Shown here: piece after piece, positions 40,666-48,372 of the stretch
How positions within the stretch are numbered: the first letter of the stretch is position 1
How the letters are laid out: the number at the start of each line of letters is the position of its first letter
Source: Saccharomonospora piscinae
GTDB lineage: Bacteria; Actinomycetota; Actinomycetes; Mycobacteriales; Pseudonocardiaceae
Assembly (NCBI RefSeq): GCF_005862235.1
Contig: NZ_VCEK01000002.1
Coordinates: 518,436 to 582,435 of the forward strand
Direction: 5' to 3'
Length of the DNA stretch: 64,000 nucleotides
The notes under the pieces: model-generated
Database searches by the model: none
The model's input: the letters and a program-made list of their open reading frames with translations, nothing else
What the model was told of the DNA's origin: nothing
Translations under genes and position numbers: made by a program

Positions 40666-41973
40666 TCACAGTTCCCGGCGCAGTCGCACGAGAAGCTGCT
40701 CGCGCACGCGCTGGTGCAGTGCGCGGGAGCGCCACCGGCCGGGCCGGATCTCGCGCGACACCGCCAGATCCCGTTCGAACTGGGCGGTGAGGTCCTCGGC
40801 GAACGCCGTCGACTGCACGCACAGGTTCGCCTCGTCGTTGAGCTGGAACGACCGGTTGTCGAAGTTCGCCGAGCCGACCGTGGACCACGCGCCGTCGATG
40901 GTCATGGTCTTGGCGTGCAGCATCGTGGGCGCGTACTCCCAGATCCGCACGCCTGCGGCGAGCAGCCGGTCGTAGACGGCACGGCCGGCCTGCCGGACCA
41001 GGTCCTTGTCGATGTGCGGGCCCGGCACGAGGACGCGGATGCGGACACCCCGTTCGGCGGCCTGCGTCAGCGCCTCGACGAACGCGGGCCGGGGCGCGAA
41101 GTACGCGGCGGTGAGGTCGATGCTCTCGCGGGCGGAGGCGATGGCGAGAAAGTAGAGCGCCTCCATGTTGGTGTCGCCGACCCCGGCCGAGGAGCGCACC
41201 ACCTGCATCGGCCCCGCGCCGTCGGCGGCGGGGAGATCCGGGAGGTAGTCCGGGCCCACGAGTACGTCACCGGTGGCTTCGAGCCAGTTGTCCGCGAAGG
41301 CACCCTGGATGCCGCGCACGATCGGGCCGCGGACGCGGACGTGGGTGTCGCGCCAGTGGTCCGGGTCCTGGGCGTTGCCGGTCCATTCCTTGGCGATGCC
41401 GACCCCGCCGATCAGGCCGACGCTGCCGTCGACCACGAGAACCTTGCGGTGGGTGCGGTTGTTGAGACCACCGATCGGAATGCGTTTGAGGGGGCGGAAC
41501 CGGGCGACGGTCACGCCTGCGGCTCGCATGTCGTCGATGAGCCGCGAGTCCATTTTGGCGGTGCCGAAAGCGTCGAGCAGTACGTTCACGGCGACACCGG
41601 CCCTGGCACGTTCCACGAGGGCCGCGGCGACCTCCTCGGCGATGTCGCCCCGCCAGTAGACGAAGGTCAGCAGGTTCACCGAGCGCTGGGCGTTCGCGAT
41701 GGACTCCAGGAAGGCTGGAAAGATCTCGTCGCCGTTGACCAGGAGTTCCAGCTCGTTGCCCCGAGATATCGGCGCGCTGGTGAGCGATTCGGACGCGTGG
41801 AGAAATCCGGGTGAGCGCACGTCGAGTTCCTCGCCGCGCAGGCTGTAACCGTGGCCCTGTTCGCGGCGGTGCCGCAGGGAGTCGCCCGCGTAGCGCGCGG
41901 CGAGAACACCGAGCACGGCGAGTGTCGGCCAGTGCCGGGACAGCGTGGGGAATCGGGAGGCCGCCTTCCTCAT
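40666..41973 (-). CDS. Phospholipase D family protein, cardiolipin synthase-like
   Basis: 435 residues. Two HKD motifs are intact: HRKVLVVDGSVGLIGG near 180 and HAKTMTIDGAWSTVGSANFD near 360. One N-terminal transmembrane helix (about 15-30) anchors the enzyme at the membrane. Bacterial members join two phosphatidylglycerols to cardiolipin or use other lipid alcohols. ATG 41973 overlaps the stop of the lipid kinase gene by four bases, so the two are co-translated and probably act on related lipids. Confidence 0.9.
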   Translation of the reverse strand: MRKAASRFPTLSRHWPTLAVLGVLAARYAGDSLRHRREQGHGYSLRGEELDVRSPGFLHASESLTSAPISRGNELELLVNGDEIFPAFLESIANAQRSVNLLTFVYWRGDIAEEVAAALVERARAGVAVNVLLDAFGTAKMDSRLIDDMRAAGVTVARFRPLKRIPIGGLNNRTHRKVLVVDGSVGLIGGVGIAKEWTGNAQDPDHWRDTHVRVRGPIVRGIQGAFADNWLEATGDVLVGPDYLPDLPAADGAGPMQVVRSSAGVGDTNMEALYFLAIASARESIDLTAAYFAPRPAFVEALTQAAERGVRIRVLVPGPHIDKDLVRQAGRAVYDRLLAAGVRIWEYAPTMLHAKTMTIDGAWSTVGSANFDNRSFQLNDEANLCVQSTAFAEDLTAQFERDLAVSREIRPGRWRSRALHQRVREQLLVRLRREL

Positions 41974-42815
41974 GGCACGACCACCTCCACCCCGCCCGTG
42001 AGCAGGCCGAACCGTGTCGTGCCCCGGGTCGATCGCAGCTCGCCGTCGACGTTGAAGTTCGTGCCTTCGGGCGTGTCGATCTCGATCGTCCGGCCCCGGT
42101 CGTGCGCGACGTCCGCCTGTTCGGTGAGACGGCCACGGCGCATGCCCCACGCGCGGCGAGCGAGCGAAAGGCGGGAGCCCGACGGCACCACCGCGATGTC
42201 GAGGTTCCCGTCGCCCGCGCGGGTGCCGCCGAGTTGCGAGCCGCCGCCGAACGCGCCGGTGGAGGCCACCGCGACCTGCCATACGGCACCGCTGTAGTAC
42301 TCCGTGCCGTCACGGCGGACCGAACACCGCAATGGCCGCGCGCTCAGCGCGGCACGCACCGCGCCCACCTGGTAGGCGAGGGCGCCGAGGCGCGGCTTCA
42401 ACGGGTTCGCCTCGCGGCTGGCGTGCACGGTGAGACCGGCGGCGGCGGTGTTCAGGTACGGGTGGCCGTTGATGGTGGCGATGTCGATCCGGCGCGTCCC
42501 GGCGTCCGGATTCACGGCCAGCGCGCAGGCTTCGTCAAGGTCGAGCGGGAGCCGCATCGCGCGGGCGAAGTCGTTGGCGGTGCCGGTGGGCACCACGGCC
42601 AGCGGGATCCCGGCAGCGCGCGCGGTCGCCGCCGCGACGCCGAGGGAGCCGTCCCCACCGGCCACGACGAGCCGCCGGCAGCCCTCCAATCGCCGCTCGC
42701 CGAGGCGGTCCAGCGGGATTTCGTCGACGAGGGCACCGGAGCGTCGCAGGACGTCCGCCACACCGTCGCCGTCGCCGGAGCCCGATCGAGGGTTCGCGGC
42801 GAGCGCAATTTTCAT
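41970..42815 (-). CDS. Diacylglycerol kinase family lipid kinase
   Basis: 281 residues. DAGK catalytic motifs GGDGSLGVAAA near 53 and PTGTANDFARA near 75 are intact, and the N-terminal ANPRSGSG binds nucleotide phosphate. Beta-sandwich C-terminal half with GAFGGGSQLGG. Family members phosphorylate diacylglycerol, ceramide or sphingoid-like lipids. It is the first gene of a pair with the phospholipase D gene. ATG 42815. Confidence 0.9.
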   Translation of the reverse strand: MKIALAANPRSGSGDGDGVADVLRRSGALVDEIPLDRLGERRLEGCRRLVVAGGDGSLGVAAATARAAGIPLAVVPTGTANDFARAMRLPLDLDEACALAVNPDAGTRRIDIATINGHPYLNTAAAGLTVHASREANPLKPRLGALAYQVGAVRAALSARPLRCSVRRDGTEYYSGAVWQVAVASTGAFGGGSQLGGTRAGDGNLDIAVVPSGSRLSLARRAWGMRRGRLTEQADVAHDRGRTIEIDTPEGTNFNVDGELRSTRGTTRFGLLTGGVEVVVP

Positions 42816-42873
42816 GGCAAGCAGCCTGACATGCCCGGCGCTTCACTCCAAAGGAGGACACGAGGGGAGTTCG

Positions 42874-43569
42874 TCACGTCCGCCGTACGCCGGTGAGCGC
42901 GAAGCCCACGGCCACGACCGCGACCGCGGTGCCCGCGAGTGCCAGAACCAGGCTGACCGACACCGACAGCAGCGCAGCCCCGGTGCCGGCGCCCACGAGC
43001 ATGACCGCGATGGAGCCCAGCCTGCGGTGCGGCTGCGCGCCGCGCGCCAGCTGGCTGTCCGTGACGACCCCGGCGAGCGCGAGCGTGAGCACGGTGGTCG
43101 TCAGGTCGTGGACGGCGAGGTGGTGCACGGTTCCGTTCTGCACCCCCAGAGCCGTCGCGAGGACGACGACGGTGGCAAGCGTGTCGTCGCCGCTGACCGG
43201 GAGTATTCCGCCCGCCGTCAACCAGGCCACCAGCGCGAGGACTCCCGCCTCGACACCGAACGCCGTGCTCAGCCACCGGCGCGGCCGGTGCGCGGCCAGC
43301 GACGCCGCCCGGCCCGCCACGAACGCGCCCGCGCCGAACCCGCACAACGCGGCGAGCGGGCTTGCCGGTGACACCTCGGCGTCGGGATGGACGCTGAGCC
43401 CCAGGAAGGTGATGTTGCCGGTCATGTTGGCGACGAAGACCTGCCCCAGTTTGAGAAAGCTCACGGCGTCCACCAGTCCGGTCACGAACGTGAGCAGCAA
43501 CAGCAGACCCACCGTCCAGCGGCGGCTCACGGGGCTGACCGGCGGCGCGGCGGACATGCGGAGCAGCAT
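42874..43569 (-). CDS. YoaK family (DUF1275) membrane protein
   Basis: 231 residues with about six transmembrane segments. Family landmarks: GLVDAVSFLKLGQVFVANMTGN at about 31-52 (quoted in part: VANMTGNITFLGL), GFGAGAFVAGRA near 93, and ALGVQNGTVHHLAV near 140. Function of DUF1275 proteins is not established. ATG 43569, or ATG 43557 four codons in; neither has a strong ribosome binding site. It lies 58 bases upstream of the lipid kinase gene. Confidence 0.85.
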   Translation of the reverse strand: MLLRMSAAPPVSPVSRRWTVGLLLLLTFVTGLVDAVSFLKLGQVFVANMTGNITFLGLSVHPDAEVSPASPLAALCGFGAGAFVAGRAASLAAHRPRRWLSTAFGVEAGVLALVAWLTAGGILPVSGDDTLATVVVLATALGVQNGTVHHLAVHDLTTTVLTLALAGVVTDSQLARGAQPHRRLGSIAVMLVGAGTGAALLSVSVSLVLALAGTAVAVVAVGFALTGVRRT

Positions 43570-43654
43570 GCCCCGGGCACTCCCGCTTCGCCGGGTGGAT
43601 CACCGCGTGGGCGACGGCCTCGTGGTCCGGACCGAGCGGCACGGGTGAACGGGG

Positions 43655-43771
43655 TCACAAGACCGTGATCAGCACCGTCAGCACCAGCGAGAGCGCCACG
43701 GACAGCAGCACCAGGGACAGGCAGCCGGACCGTCCGCCGAGGACGGTGAGCTCCGTGTCGCCGACCCGCAT
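43655..43771 (-). CDS. 38-residue membrane peptide, unlisted small ORF
   Basis: A short frame from ATG 43771 to TGA, coding 38 residues: a polar start (MRVGDTELTVLGGRSG) then a Leu/Val-rich hydrophobic helix from about residue 17 to the end. Of 38 sense codons 37 end in G or C, which is what real genes here show and more than expected by chance. No strong ribosome binding site is visible. It is divergent from the DUF2020 lipoprotein gene. Expression is unproven. Confidence 0.5.
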   Translation of the reverse strand: MRVGDTELTVLGGRSGCLSLVLLSVALSLVLTVLITVL

Positions 43772-43856
43772 GGCTCGCGACTACCCGGGGGCCACGGCGG
43801 AAAACCCCACCGTCCGGCGCCGTCGCGCCTCGCGGTTCTGGTTCACTGTCCGAGCT

Positions 43857-44390
43857 ATGCGCACAAGCCAAGTCGTGATCAGTTTCGCGGTCGCCGCGTT
43901 CGTGGCGGGATGCTCGGGCGGCCAGGCGGACGACGCCGCGGCCGGCGAGTCGGCTCCGTCCTCACCGTCCTCACCGTCCCCGGCGCTGCCTCCGGAACCC
44001 CGGCCCGAGAACGAGGCCCCGTGCCCCTACCTGGACTCCGAACGGGTGGCGCAGGTCAACGGGCAGCGCGTCGGGAGTGTCAGCACCTCGTCGGACGACC
44101 CTCCGGCCTGCTTCTTCCTGCGACCCGACGGGGAGACCCAGCTGACGGTGCGCGTCTACACGGGGGAGCCCGACGTGGCCAGGGGACTGGTGGACGCGGC
44201 GGCGCCGGTGGCGACGTCGAATCCCACGTCACAGCCCACCGGCTGGGAGGGCGGCTACGAGTCGGACGACGACGGAGCGGTGTACGCGGTGGCACAGGAC
44301 GGCGACGCCGTCGTCATCACCACGAATCAACCCCAGAGTGTGAAGGCGCGCACGGTGGCGACGGAGGTCATCAGCGCGCTCGGGTTCTGA
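43857..44390 (+). CDS. DUF2020 lipoprotein
   Basis: 177 residues. Signal peptide with lipobox VAGC (cysteine at about 20), then a Ser/Pro-rich spacer, then the DUF2020 domain: CPYLDSERVAQVNGQRVG, ACFFLRPDGETQLTVRVYTG and ATSNPTSQPTGWEGGY. It should sit on the outer face of the membrane. ATG 43857 is the first codon that puts the hydrophobic signal at the N-terminus. Function unknown. Confidence 0.85.
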   Translation: MRTSQVVISFAVAAFVAGCSGGQADDAAAGESAPSSPSSPSPALPPEPRPENEAPCPYLDSERVAQVNGQRVGSVSTSSDDPPACFFLRPDGETQLTVRVYTGEPDVARGLVDAAAPVATSNPTSQPTGWEGGYESDDDGAVYAVAQDGDAVVITTNQPQSVKARTVATEVISALGF

Positions 44391-44575
44391 GAGTGACCGC
44401 AAAACACCGCTGCGTGCAGCCCAATTTGATCTTGTATTAGGGTTACGCCCACACGCAGGCACACCGCGCCAGGCATGCCCCTGCCGGGTGACCGGCGAGA
44501 ACCGGGGCTGCGCCGACGGTGTGAGGCGGCCCTGCGGGATGAATCGTGGAATAAGACTGTGAAGGATGGGAAGTC

Positions 44576-45019
44576 ATGGCTGACACCCTCAAGGAAATCC
44601 TGCTCGACTCCAGCCGTCGCCCCGCTGTGGTGACCGACCTCCAGACGCTGATCGACGAGGAGGTCGCGGACAAGAGCGGTGTGTCGGGCACGGTCATCAA
44701 GACCGGCTACGCCGCCGTCAAGAAGATCAAGCCGGGCATCATCGGCTCGGCCGTCGACAGCCTGCTCGACGAGTTCGTCGCCGCGCTGGAGCCGATCTTC
44801 GCCGACTTCAAGGCCAGCGGCGCGAGCGACTTCGGCTCCTACCTGCCCACCCGGCCGGACGCCGCCGACGCGCTGCTGTCGGTGACCGATGCCCGCGCGG
44901 AGAAGAGCGACCGCGACAGCATCAAGAAGGTCTACACCAAGCTGCGCCCGAAGGGTAAGGAGAACGTCGAGGAGGCTCTGCCCCGCCTCGGCAAGCTGAT
45001 CGACAAGCACTCCGCCTGA
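44576..45019 (+). CDS. DUF6918-like helical protein
   Basis: 147 residues, no signal or membrane segment, predicted mainly helical. Characteristic stretches: ADTLKEILLDSSRRPAVV, GVSGTVIKTGYAAVKKIKPG, and LRPKGKENVEEALPRLG. Such proteins are widespread in actinobacteria without known function. ATG 44576 follows GAAGGATGGGAAG. A strong terminator follows, so it is transcribed alone or with an unidentified upstream start in the 185-base gap. Confidence 0.75.
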   Translation: MADTLKEILLDSSRRPAVVTDLQTLIDEEVADKSGVSGTVIKTGYAAVKKIKPGIIGSAVDSLLDEFVAALEPIFADFKASGASDFGSYLPTRPDAADALLSVTDARAEKSDRDSIKKVYTKLRPKGKENVEEALPRLGKLIDKHSA

Positions 45020-45032
45020 GGGTGAGAGCGAC

Positions 45033-45072
45033 GGAAAGGCCCCGGGAGCCCTTCGGTTCCCGGGGCCTTTCC
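45033..45072 (+). terminator. Terminator after the DUF6918-like gene
   Basis: GGAAAGGCCCCGGGA (45033-45047) pairs with TCCCGGGGCCTTTCC (45058-45072), a perfect 15-base stem with a ten-base loop. It can also serve the convergent CwsA-like gene. Confidence 0.88.
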
Positions 45073-45101
45073 GCGTCGAGGCGGCACGGGCGCGTGCCGC
45101 C

Positions 45102-45749
45102 TCAGCTCCTGCGCGACTCGCCGGTCGGCGCGGTGGTGTCGCTTTGCGACGACGCGCTCCCGCCGTTGCGGGCCGTGGCGGGTGTCTCGGCCGAGGGGCC
45201 GGACGGCGTGTCGGTGCTGCGGGGCGGAACCGGCGCGATCTGCGGCTCCTCCCTGCGCGACGACATCGCGTAGCCCGCAGCGGCGGCCAGCGCGGCGAAG
45301 CCCACCAACCACGGCCACTTGCGCCTGCGCTTGGTTTCCTGCCGCGAGACGGCCTTCGCCTCGGCCAGCGCGGCCTTGAAGTCCTTCTTCGCGTGCCGGA
45401 ACTCGCGCTTGGCCTTGCGCCGGGACTGGCCGGTCGCCTTGGCCGCCTTGAGCGCCGCCTTCTTGGCCTTGCGGCCGGGTGCCCGCAGCTCATCCGCGCG
45501 CTTCTCGGCCATGACGCGCGCCTCCTTGGCGCTGCGCAGTGCCTCCTTGCGGGTGCGGGCAGCCCTGCGGCTCAGTTCCTTGCGCGCGACCTCCGTACCT
45601 TCGGTCAGCCGGTGCTCGGCCACCTGAGCGGCCTGCGCGGCCACGTCGGCGCTCATCCTGCCCGCATCAAGGGCGCGGTCCCGCAGCGTGCGGGAGCCGT
45701 TCTTGGCGGCATCACCTACAGTCTGCGTGGTTCGGGCCATCGAACCCAT
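45102..45749 (-). CDS. CwsA-like single-pass membrane protein
   Basis: 215 residues. A long Ala/Lys/Arg-rich helical region (about 30-140, EVARKELSRRAARTRKEALR) precedes one transmembrane helix at about 148-165 (WPWLVGFAALAAAAGYAM) and a Pro/Ser/Thr-rich tail. In M. tuberculosis the same position (between alaT and ppiA) holds cwsA, a protein with the same topology that helps CrgA and Wag31 in polar growth and division. Sequence identity is not obvious, so the link is by position and architecture. ATG 45749 has GAGGTG seven bases upstream. Confidence 0.6.
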   Translation of the reverse strand: MGSMARTTQTVGDAAKNGSRTLRDRALDAGRMSADVAAQAAQVAEHRLTEGTEVARKELSRRAARTRKEALRSAKEARVMAEKRADELRAPGRKAKKAALKAAKATGQSRRKAKREFRHAKKDFKAALAEAKAVSRQETKRRRKWPWLVGFAALAAAAGYAMSSRREEPQIAPVPPRSTDTPSGPSAETPATARNGGSASSQSDTTAPTGESRRS

Positions 45750-45842
45750 CGCTTGGTCACCTCGTCATTCCTTGGTCGACATGCCTCGTCCGCCTGCTGC
45801 CCATCCTGCCCCTTTCCTGCCGATCTCGCCGTGGATGGCACG

Positions 45843-46400
45843 ATGAATCGTGTGACTGACAGCAATGCGACCCCCGGTGGCGGGAAGACGACAGCCACCC
45901 TGCACACCAACCGAGGCGACATCAACGTCGTGCTCTTCCCGGACCACGCGCCGAAGACGGTCGCGAACTTCACCGGTCTGGCGGAAGGCACGAAGGAGTA
46001 CACGCAGCCGAACGCCCGCGGCGAGAAGTCCGGCCCGTTCTTCGACGGATCGATCTTCCACCGGGTCATCGACGGCTTCATGGTCCAGGGCGGTGACCCG
46101 ACCGGTACCGGCCGTGGTGGCCCCGGATACAAGTTCGGTGACGAGTTCCACCCTGAGCTCCAGTTCGGCAAGCCCTACCTGCTGGCCATGGCCAACGCGG
46201 GGCCGGGGACCAACGGCTCGCAGTTCTTCATCACCGTCGCGCCGACGCCGCACCTGAACTTCAAGCACACGATCTTCGGTGAGGTCGCCGACCAGGAGTC
46301 GCGCGACGTCGTCGACGCGATCGCGCGCACGGCCACCGGCCCCGCCGACAAGCCGCTCGAGGACGTCGTCATCGAGCGCGTCACCGTCGCGCAGGGCTGA
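45843..46400 (+). CDS. ppiA: Peptidyl-prolyl cis-trans isomerase, cyclophilin type
   Basis: 185 residues. Cytoplasmic cyclophilin that speeds proline isomerisation in folding proteins. Active-site features: FHRVIDGFMVQGGDPTGTG, NGSQFFITV and LNFKHTIFGEV, nearly identical to M. tuberculosis PpiA. No signal peptide. Start ATG 45843 is tentative; GTG 45852 three codons in is equally possible since no ribosome binding site separates them. Confidence 0.95.
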   Translation: MNRVTDSNATPGGGKTTATLHTNRGDINVVLFPDHAPKTVANFTGLAEGTKEYTQPNARGEKSGPFFDGSIFHRVIDGFMVQGGDPTGTGRGGPGYKFGDEFHPELQFGKPYLLAMANAGPGTNGSQFFITVAPTPHLNFKHTIFGEVADQESRDVVDAIARTATGPADKPLEDVVIERVTVAQG

Positions 46401-46514
46401 GTCCCCTTCGGCACCAGGTAGGTTGGAGTCGGGCCACACGCGCAACTCGGCCGTGGGCGTGTGGCGAGCGTCGTGACGGACATCGGCCGTGAGCGCAGGA
46501 GTGTCGGCAGCACT

Positions 46515-47468
46515 GTGACCCAGCCACCCACGCCCCCGCCGTACGGGCAGCCGCCGCAACAGGAGGCACTGCCGGGATGCTGGTGGCACCCCGGCAGGCA
46601 GACCGGGTTGCGCTGCGTGCGCTGCGAGCGGCCCGCCTGCCCCGACTGCCTGCGCGAGGCGTCGGTCGGGTACCAGTGCATCGACTGCGTGAGCACGGCG
46701 CGGCAGCAGCAGCGTTCCCAGGCGGCCGGATACCGGAAGGCGGGCTACGGCGCCCGTACGGTGGCGGGGGCACGGGTTCCGCAGCGGATCGTCGTGGTGC
46801 CGCTGCTGATCGCGGTCAACGTCCTCGTCTACGCGCTCACGGCCTTCCAGTCGGGCGATCCGATGGCCAACCACATCGGCTCGTCCGCCTTCGAGGACGG
46901 CGTGCTGTGGCCCGCCGGCATCGTCGCCTTCGACGAGTGGTGGCGGCTGTTCACGTCGGGGTTCCTGCACTACGGCCTGCTCCACCTCGGCATGAACATG
47001 CTGGCGCTGTTCGTGCTGGGCCGTGACCTGGAGCTGTTGCTGGGCCGGGTCCGGTTCCTGGCCGTGTACTTCCTGTCGATGTTCGCGGGCGCGGTGGCCG
47101 TGTTCGCGTTCGGGGCGGTGGACACGGGCACGGCGGGTGCCTCCGGCGCCATCTACGGCCTCATGGGCGCGATCCTGGTCGCGGTGCTGAAACTGCGGCT
47201 GAACGCCACGACGGCGATCGGGATCATCGTGCTCAACGTGGTCCTCAGCGTCTCGCTGCCCAATATCTCGTTGCTCGGCCACCTGGGCGGGCTGGTGGCG
47301 GGAGCCGTGGCGATGGTCGCGATGGTGTACGCGCCGGAGCGTCACCGCGGCGCCTACCAGGCCGGGGCCATCGCGATCGTCGCGCTCGCCCTGATCGGTC
47401 TGGTGTTCTACCGCGATGCCGAGCTGACCAGCGCGATCTTCGCCGGTCAGCTCGCGGGCGGGCGTTGA
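46515..47468 (+). CDS. Rhomboid family intramembrane serine protease with zinc-finger N-terminus
   Basis: 317 residues. The N-terminal domain has B-box-like Cys/His pairs (CWWHPGRQTGLRCVRCE, ACPDCL, YQCIDCV), likely binding zinc in the cytoplasm. Six or seven transmembrane segments follow, with the catalytic serine in GASGAIYG near 210 and the catalytic histidine in GHLGGLVAG near 257. Rhomboids cleave within membrane helices of other proteins. GTG 46515 is chosen because homologues begin MTQPP; an upstream GTG at 46461 would add 18 residues. Its end overlaps the convergent PH-like gene by 22 bases. Confidence 0.92.
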   Translation: MTQPPTPPPYGQPPQQEALPGCWWHPGRQTGLRCVRCERPACPDCLREASVGYQCIDCVSTARQQQRSQAAGYRKAGYGARTVAGARVPQRIVVVPLLIAVNVLVYALTAFQSGDPMANHIGSSAFEDGVLWPAGIVAFDEWWRLFTSGFLHYGLLHLGMNMLALFVLGRDLELLLGRVRFLAVYFLSMFAGAVAVFAFGAVDTGTAGASGAIYGLMGAILVAVLKLRLNATTAIGIIVLNVVLSVSLPNISLLGHLGGLVAGAVAMVAMVYAPERHRGAYQAGAIAIVALALIGLVFYRDAELTSAIFAGQLAGGR

Positions 47469-47863
47469 CGCAGCCGCAGCAGGGCCTCGTGGACCTCGTG
47501 CGGGTCGGTGCCCAGCTCCGTCCAGCCGAGGACGTGCAGCCGGTCGTCGTCGGCGTCGAGTTCCAGCGCTTCGACGTCGCGGCCGTAGCGGCGGGTGCGA
47601 CCCAGGCGCACGTCGAGCTGCGACCAGGTGTAGGAGCGGGTGCCGCCGAGCCCCCGCAGCCGGACCCCGCCCGCGTCGGCGCGAAGGCGCGGGCGCAGCG
47701 CGGTCCCGTGCAGGGACGCGGCCAGCAACGCCACGGTCGTCACGGCGAGCAGGACGGTGCCCGGCCGGTCACCGGAGCTCACGAACCAGATCAGCGACCC
47801 GCCCGCAGCCGCCGTGAGCGCCCAGCCCACGGCGACGAGCCCGGGTTTCGGAGCCCAGGTCAT
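47447..47863 (-). CDS. PH domain-like membrane protein (Rv0010c-like)
   Basis: 138 residues. Two N-terminal transmembrane helices (about 8-27 and 33-50) precede a small bacterial PH-like domain (LRADAGGVRLRGLGGTRSY, TWSQLDVRLGRTRRYG, ALELDADDDRLHVLGW). The same gene lies between ppiA and crgA in mycobacteria. I place the start at ATG 47863; a longer frame to 47908 would translate through two DnaA boxes and is less likely. Function unknown. Confidence 0.82.
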   Translation of the reverse strand: MTWAPKPGLVAVGWALTAAAGGSLIWFVSSGDRPGTVLLAVTTVALLAASLHGTALRPRLRADAGGVRLRGLGGTRSYTWSQLDVRLGRTRRYGRDVEALELDADDDRLHVLGWTELGTDPHEVHEALLRLRQRPPAS

Positions 47864-47870
47864 GCCGGAG

Positions 47871-47891
47871 TTGTCCACAGGGTTATCCACA
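47871..47891. promoter_or_regulatory. Two perfect DnaA boxes before the PH-like gene
   Basis: TTGTCCACA (47871-47879) and TTATCCACA (47883-47891) lie in the same orientation, three bases apart, 8 to 28 bases upstream of the PH-like start codon at 47863. Both are exact consensus forms. They are 25 kb from oriC. DnaA could act here as a transcription factor on this short leftward gene. Confidence 0.7.
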
Positions 47892-47947
47892 GTGGGGATG
47901 AGTGACAACGCTGTAATTCAGCGTAGTCGTCGCTGGTACCGGATTCG

Positions 47948-48214
47948 TCAACGCCAGCGCATGGTCATGAGCAGCCCGGTGATCATCAGGGCGAAGCCGA
48001 TCGCGAAGTTCCACGCGCCGAGTTCGGTCATGAAGCTGATCTTGTCGCCGGCCAGGTAGTTGACGACCAGCCAGGCGAGGCCGAGCAACATCAACCCGAA
48101 CATGACGCCCTTGTAGAGCGGATGCGACGGACCCGCCGCGCGGACCTTGACCGGCGTGCGGCTGTTCGTGGGCGGGGTGTACGCCGTCTTCTTGCGGACC
48201 TTGGACTTGGGCAT
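47948..48214 (-). CDS. crgA: Cell division protein CrgA
   Basis: 88 residues. Small membrane protein that joins FtsZ, FtsQ, PbpA and others at the actinobacterial septum and coordinates growth with division. Basic N-terminus [15 protein letters not shown], two transmembrane helices at about 36-53 and 67-85 with a short loop. ATG 48214. Its partners PbpA and the CwsA-like protein are encoded nearby. Confidence 0.95.
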   Translation of the reverse strand: MPKSKVRKKTAYTPPTNSRTPVKVRAAGPSHPLYKGVMFGLMLLGLAWLVVNYLAGDKISFMTELGAWNFAIGFALMITGLLMTMRWR

Positions 48215-48372
48215 CGGAGTCCTCGCGTGCGTCGGGCAGAATGACCGGGCAGTGCGCGACTGCCACTTTCTTCACACGTTAACGTAATCGGGCAGGCGCC
48301 AGAACCGGGGAGCGAGCGCCGGTCAGCAGATCGTGATCACGCGCGGCCACCGCTCATGCGAGAGGAGCTCGC

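Noticed and set aside
47864..47908. Upstream ATG for the PH-like gene, adding 15 residues
   Set aside because: The extra codons are simply the two DnaA boxes translated (VDNPVDNSG), and homologues begin near ATG 47863.
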